Below are positions 61,427-64,000 of a stretch of 64,000 nucleotides of DNA, piece by piece. Positions within the stretch are counted from its first letter, which is position 1; every line of letters starts with the position of its first letter. Source of the DNA: Bog-473 sp963828505 (GTDB taxonomy: Bacteria; Actinomycetota; Acidimicrobiia; Acidimicrobiales; RAAP-2); contig CAWHFM010000008.1 in the NCBI GenBank assembly GCA_963828505.1, positions 45,873-109,872 of the forward strand, given 5' to 3'. A program made the position numbers and the translations under genes. The notes under the pieces are model-generated. The model did not search any database. It was not told the origin of the DNA and was given only the letters and a program-made list of their open reading frames with translations.

Positions 61427-63498
61427 GCCGGCTCCAACGACACGAGCAGATCGCCGACGTCGACCTGCTGGCCCGGGGCGCAGGCCACCTCGCTCACCGA
61501 GCCGGCGCCGTCGGCGCGCAGCGTGTGCTCCATCTTCATCGCCTCGAGGACAACGAGTGGATCCCCCTCGGCCACGACGTCGCCCGCCGCGACCAGGACC
61601 TTGGTGACGGCACCGGGCAGCGGGGCCCGGCACTCCCCCGCCACGCCCCCGCGCTCGTCGTCGTCGTCGGGGAGGCGGAGCGCGAAGGCGGACTGCCCCT
61701 CCGGCCCGTTCACGCCGACACCGTGGGCGCCCAAGCGAATCAGGTAGCGGCGACGCAGGCCGTCCGTGGCGGCCACGAGGTCTACCGTCGACTCGGTCCC
61801 GCCCATATCCCCCGTCCCACCTGACCCGTCCGACGCCGTGCCCGTCCCGACCTCCTGCCAGCGGTCCCCCACCTGGACCGACACCGGCGCATCCGGCGCC
61901 GGGGCCCGCACGAGCAGCGTGCCCGCGCCGTCGCGCAGCTCGTCCGCGTGCTGCGCCGTGCCCACGTTGCGCCAACCCGCGGCCGGGACCGGGACGAGGC
62001 TGTGCCCGCCTCGCTCGGCCAGGAGCGCCAGGGCGGCCGCGGCGGCGTGACGGTGGCGCGCCGCCTCGGGCACGGCCGCGTCCCGCAGGTCGGGCCGGCC
62101 ATCGAGATAGTGGACGTCGACCTCGCCGCGGCGGAACGCGTCGTCGTCGAGCACGGCGGAGAGCAGGTCGCGGTTGGTCTCGAGGCCGTCCAGCTCGAGC
62201 GAGCGGACCGCCCGGGCCAGGTGGTCGACCGCCAGGTCGCGGTCGGAGCCGTGCGCCATCATCTTGGCCACGAGCGAGTCGTAGGCGGCACCGACGGTGC
62301 TGCCCGTCTCGACGCCGCGGTCGGTGCGCAGCCCCCGCCCTTCGGGCCAGCGCACGTGGGTCACGGTCCCCGGCGTGGGCCGGTAGTCCTCCCGGGGCCG
62401 CTCGGCGCACAAACGGACCTCGACGGCGTGGCCCGACACGCGGACGTCGGCCTGAGTGAAGGGGAGCGGCCGGCCCGACGCCACCGCCAGCTGCAGGCCG
62501 ACCAGGTCGAGCCCGGTCACGAGCTCGGTCACGCCGTGCTCGACCTGCAGGCGCGTGTTCATCTCGAGGAACCAGAATTCGCTCCCCTCGACCAGGAACT
62601 CGACCGTCCCCGCGCTCTCGTAGCCGACGGCGCGGGCGGCGGCGACCGCCGCGTCCCACATGCGCTGACGCATTGGGCCCGGGACAACCGACGCCGGGGC
62701 CTCCTCGACCACTTTCTGGTGCCGCCGCTGTACCGAACACTCCCGGTCGAAGAGGTGGACGACACCGCCATGGGCGTCGGCGAACACCTGCACCTCCACG
62801 TGACGCGGCGCGGCCAGGAAGCGCTCGACGAACACTTCGTCCGACCCGAATGCGGCGTACGCCTCGCGCTGCGCGGCGGCGAGCGCCTCCGCCAGCTCGT
62901 CCGCGTGCGCCACCACGCGCATGCCGCGGCCGCCCCCGCCCGCCGAGGCCTTGACCAGGAGCGGGAAGCCGACCCGCGCTGCCGCGGCGGCGAGGTCGCC
63001 CCCCGGGACGACGACGGCTCCGGGCAGGACCGGGACGCCCGCGCCGGCCACCACCTCCTTGGCCCTCGCCTTGTGGCCCATGACGCGCATGGCCTCGGGG
63101 GGAGGGCCCACCCACACCACGCCCGCCTCCTGGCAGGCCTGGGCCAGGTCGGGGCTTTCCGAGAGGAACCCGTAGCCGGGGTGGAGCGCGTCGGCGCCGG
63201 CCTGCCGCGCCGCCGCCACGAGGGCCGACGCGTTGAGATAGGTGGAGGCGAGACCTGAACCGGGAGCGCCCATCGCCAACGCCACCGCCGCGTCGGCCTC
63301 GGCCACGTGCGGGCTGCGTGCGTCGTCGCGCGCGTACACGGCCACCGCCTCGCAGCCGGCGTCGTGCGCGCCGCGGATGACGCGGCGGGCGATTTCGCCC
63401 CGGTTGGCCACGAGCACCCGGCGCAGCGGCCTGGTCGCGGGCGTCGTCGGGGTCGCCGGAGTCGTGGGGGGCGAACGGGTCGCACGCGCCTCCGCCAT
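61423..63498 (-). CDS. Acetyl/propionyl/methylcrotonyl-CoA carboxylase alpha subunit
   Basis: 691 residues from ATG 63498. The biotin carboxylase domain begins RRVLVANRGEIARRVIRGAH; its ATP grasp shows VKASAGGGGRGMRVV and the catalytic EFLVEGSEFWFLEMNTRLQV followed by EHGVTE. The C-terminal carrier domain has biotinylation site AMKMEHTL (Lys655). It carboxylates biotin with bicarbonate and ATP, and the beta subunit encoded next upstream transfers it to acyl-CoA. Overlaps with both neighbours (1 nt and ATGA) confirm one operon. Confidence 0.95.
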   Translation of the reverse strand: MAEARATRSPPTTPATPTTPATRPLRRVLVANRGEIARRVIRGAHDAGCEAVAVYARDDARSPHVAEADAAVALAMGAPGSGLASTYLNASALVAAARQAGADALHPGYGFLSESPDLAQACQEAGVVWVGPPPEAMRVMGHKARAKEVVAGAGVPVLPGAVVVPGGDLAAAAARVGFPLLVKASAGGGGRGMRVVAHADELAEALAAAQREAYAAFGSDEVFVERFLAAPRHVEVQVFADAHGGVVHLFDRECSVQRRHQKVVEEAPASVVPGPMRQRMWDAAVAAARAVGYESAGTVEFLVEGSEFWFLEMNTRLQVEHGVTELVTGLDLVGLQLAVASGRPLPFTQADVRVSGHAVEVRLCAERPREDYRPTPGTVTHVRWPEGRGLRTDRGVETGSTVGAAYDSLVAKMMAHGSDRDLAVDHLARAVRSLELDGLETNRDLLSAVLDDDAFRRGEVDVHYLDGRPDLRDAAVPEAARHRHAAAAALALLAERGGHSLVPVPAAGWRNVGTAQHADELRDGAGTLLVRAPAPDAPVSVQVGDRWQEVGTGTASDGSGGTGDMGGTESTVDLVAATDGLRRRYLIRLGAHGVGVNGPEGQSAFALRLPDDDDERGGVAGECRAPLPGAVTKVLVAAGDVVAEGDPLVVLEAMKMEHTLRADGAGSVSEVACAPGQQVDVGDLLVSLEPA

Positions 63499-64000
63499 CA
63501 GTGCCGCACCACTCCGAAGACGGCCGTCCCGCGCACCGGCGCCGAGTGCACGGCCGTGAGCGCGATGGCCAGCACGGTGCGGGTGTGGCGCGGGTCGACG
63601 ATGCCGTCGTCCCACAGCCGGCCGGTGGCGTATTGCGCCGTCGACTCCTCCTCTATCTGGTGCTCGGTCGCGGCGCGCTGCTCCTCGTCGGCCTCCTCGT
63701 CGAAGGGGCGCCCGGCCGCTTCGGCCGCGTTGCGGCGCACGATGGAGAGCACGCCGGCCAGTTGCTTGGGGCCCATGACCGCGATGCGGTGGTTGGGCCA
63801 GGTGAAGACGAAGCGCGGATCGTAGGCGCGTCCGGCCATGGCGTAGTTGCCCGCGCCGTAGCTGGCGCCGACCATGAGCGTGAGGTGCGGCACCGTCGAG
63901 TTCGAGACCGCATTGATGAGCTTGGCCCCGTCCTTGATAATGCCGCCCTGCTCGTACCGCGTCCCGACCATGAATCCGGTGATGTTCTGCACGAACAGGA
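63498..64000 (-). CDS. Acyl-CoA carboxylase beta subunit, C-terminal part
   Basis: The gene enters from the window's right edge. FMVGTRYEQGGIIKDGAKLI, NSTVPHLTLMVGASYGAGNY and FVFTWPNHRIAVMGPKQLAG are typical of methylcrotonyl-CoA/geranyl-CoA carboxylase beta subunits, including the oxyanion-forming GAGNYAM region. The C-terminus ends EESTAQYATGRLWDDGIVDP-like and a stop overlapping the alpha start by one base. With AtuA downstream, leucine or acyclic terpenoid catabolism is the best guess. Confidence 0.93.
   Translation of the reverse strand, partial: LFVQNITGFMVGTRYEQGGIIKDGAKLINAVSNSTVPHLTLMVGASYGAGNYAMAGRAYDPRFVFTWPNHRIAVMGPKQLAGVLSIVRRNAAEAAGRPFDEEADEEQRAATEHQIEEESTAQYATGRLWDDGIVDPRHTRTVLAIALTAVHSAPVRGTAVFGVVRH

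Overview
The window is high-GC bacterial DNA with many GTG starts, 4-nt GTGA/ATGA gene overlaps, F420-type LLM oxidoreductases, an RDD membrane protein, a group II truncated haemoglobin, a Fur-KatG pair and acyl-CoA carboxylase genes. This points to an actinobacterium, plausibly an Acidimicrobiia-like soil or freshwater lineage; the taxonomic guess is inference. About 65 genes or gene remnants and one tRNA are described.

Layout. 1-59 is the start of a divergent sugar-nucleotide epimerase. 157-3000 is a cytochrome P450 / TetR / LLM oxidoreductase operon with a promoter and a palindromic operator. 3416-7217 holds a NarL-type two-component pair and a UbiB-like kinase. 7323-11742 holds a beta-class DNA methyltransferase, a small unknown protein and a putative nuclease, flanked by GNAT genes and a VapC remnant. 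11854-17966 is lipid/CoA and redox metabolism (two enoyl-CoA hydratases, LLM, AKR, VOC), a nonapeptide-repeat protein coupled to an RDD protein, and a truncated haemoglobin. 18004-21960 is a degraded mobile region: tRNA-Gly, a second tRNA-3'-end-like sequence, a wrecked tyrosine recombinase, a broken two-gene cassette and an intact-looking 1,596-bp IS that carries a SEC-C protein gene as passenger. 21977-32422 is accessory: a secreted arylsulfotransferase-like protein with six 42-residue repeats, an Rpf-like protein, an M48 peptidase, a GntR/persulfide-dioxygenase/YeiH sulfur locus and a kinase-like phosphotransferase. 32547-39152 holds an SCP2-PhyH fusion, furA-katG and an ECF sigma/YCII locus around a perfect 26-bp palindrome. 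39343-42565 is a tandem array of three paralogous secreted double-domain proteins, each with its own terminator and each broken by one base at a CGG codon. 42665-50778 holds DUF1214/sulfotransferase, a PadR-controlled MacB-like ABC exporter, an ArsR-SRPBCC gene and a peroxiredoxin. 50990-57373 holds a peptide-type binding protein, an ABC-F ATPase, a DHA2 transporter, a GNAT and ClpS. 57427-64000 holds an alcohol dehydrogenase, a channel-like membrane protein and a carboxylase beta/alpha/AtuA operon (leucine or acyclic terpenoid type acyl-CoA breakdown).

The strongest candidates for something new are the SEC-C-carrying IS (terminal repeats, target duplication and both genes are visible), the triple secreted paralog array with a recurrent CGG frame break, and the methyltransferase-linked putative nuclease. 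A caution applies throughout: from about 19 kb onward many otherwise conserved genes are broken by single-base shifts, whereas none of the genes in the first 18 kb is. Some of these breaks may be assembly errors.
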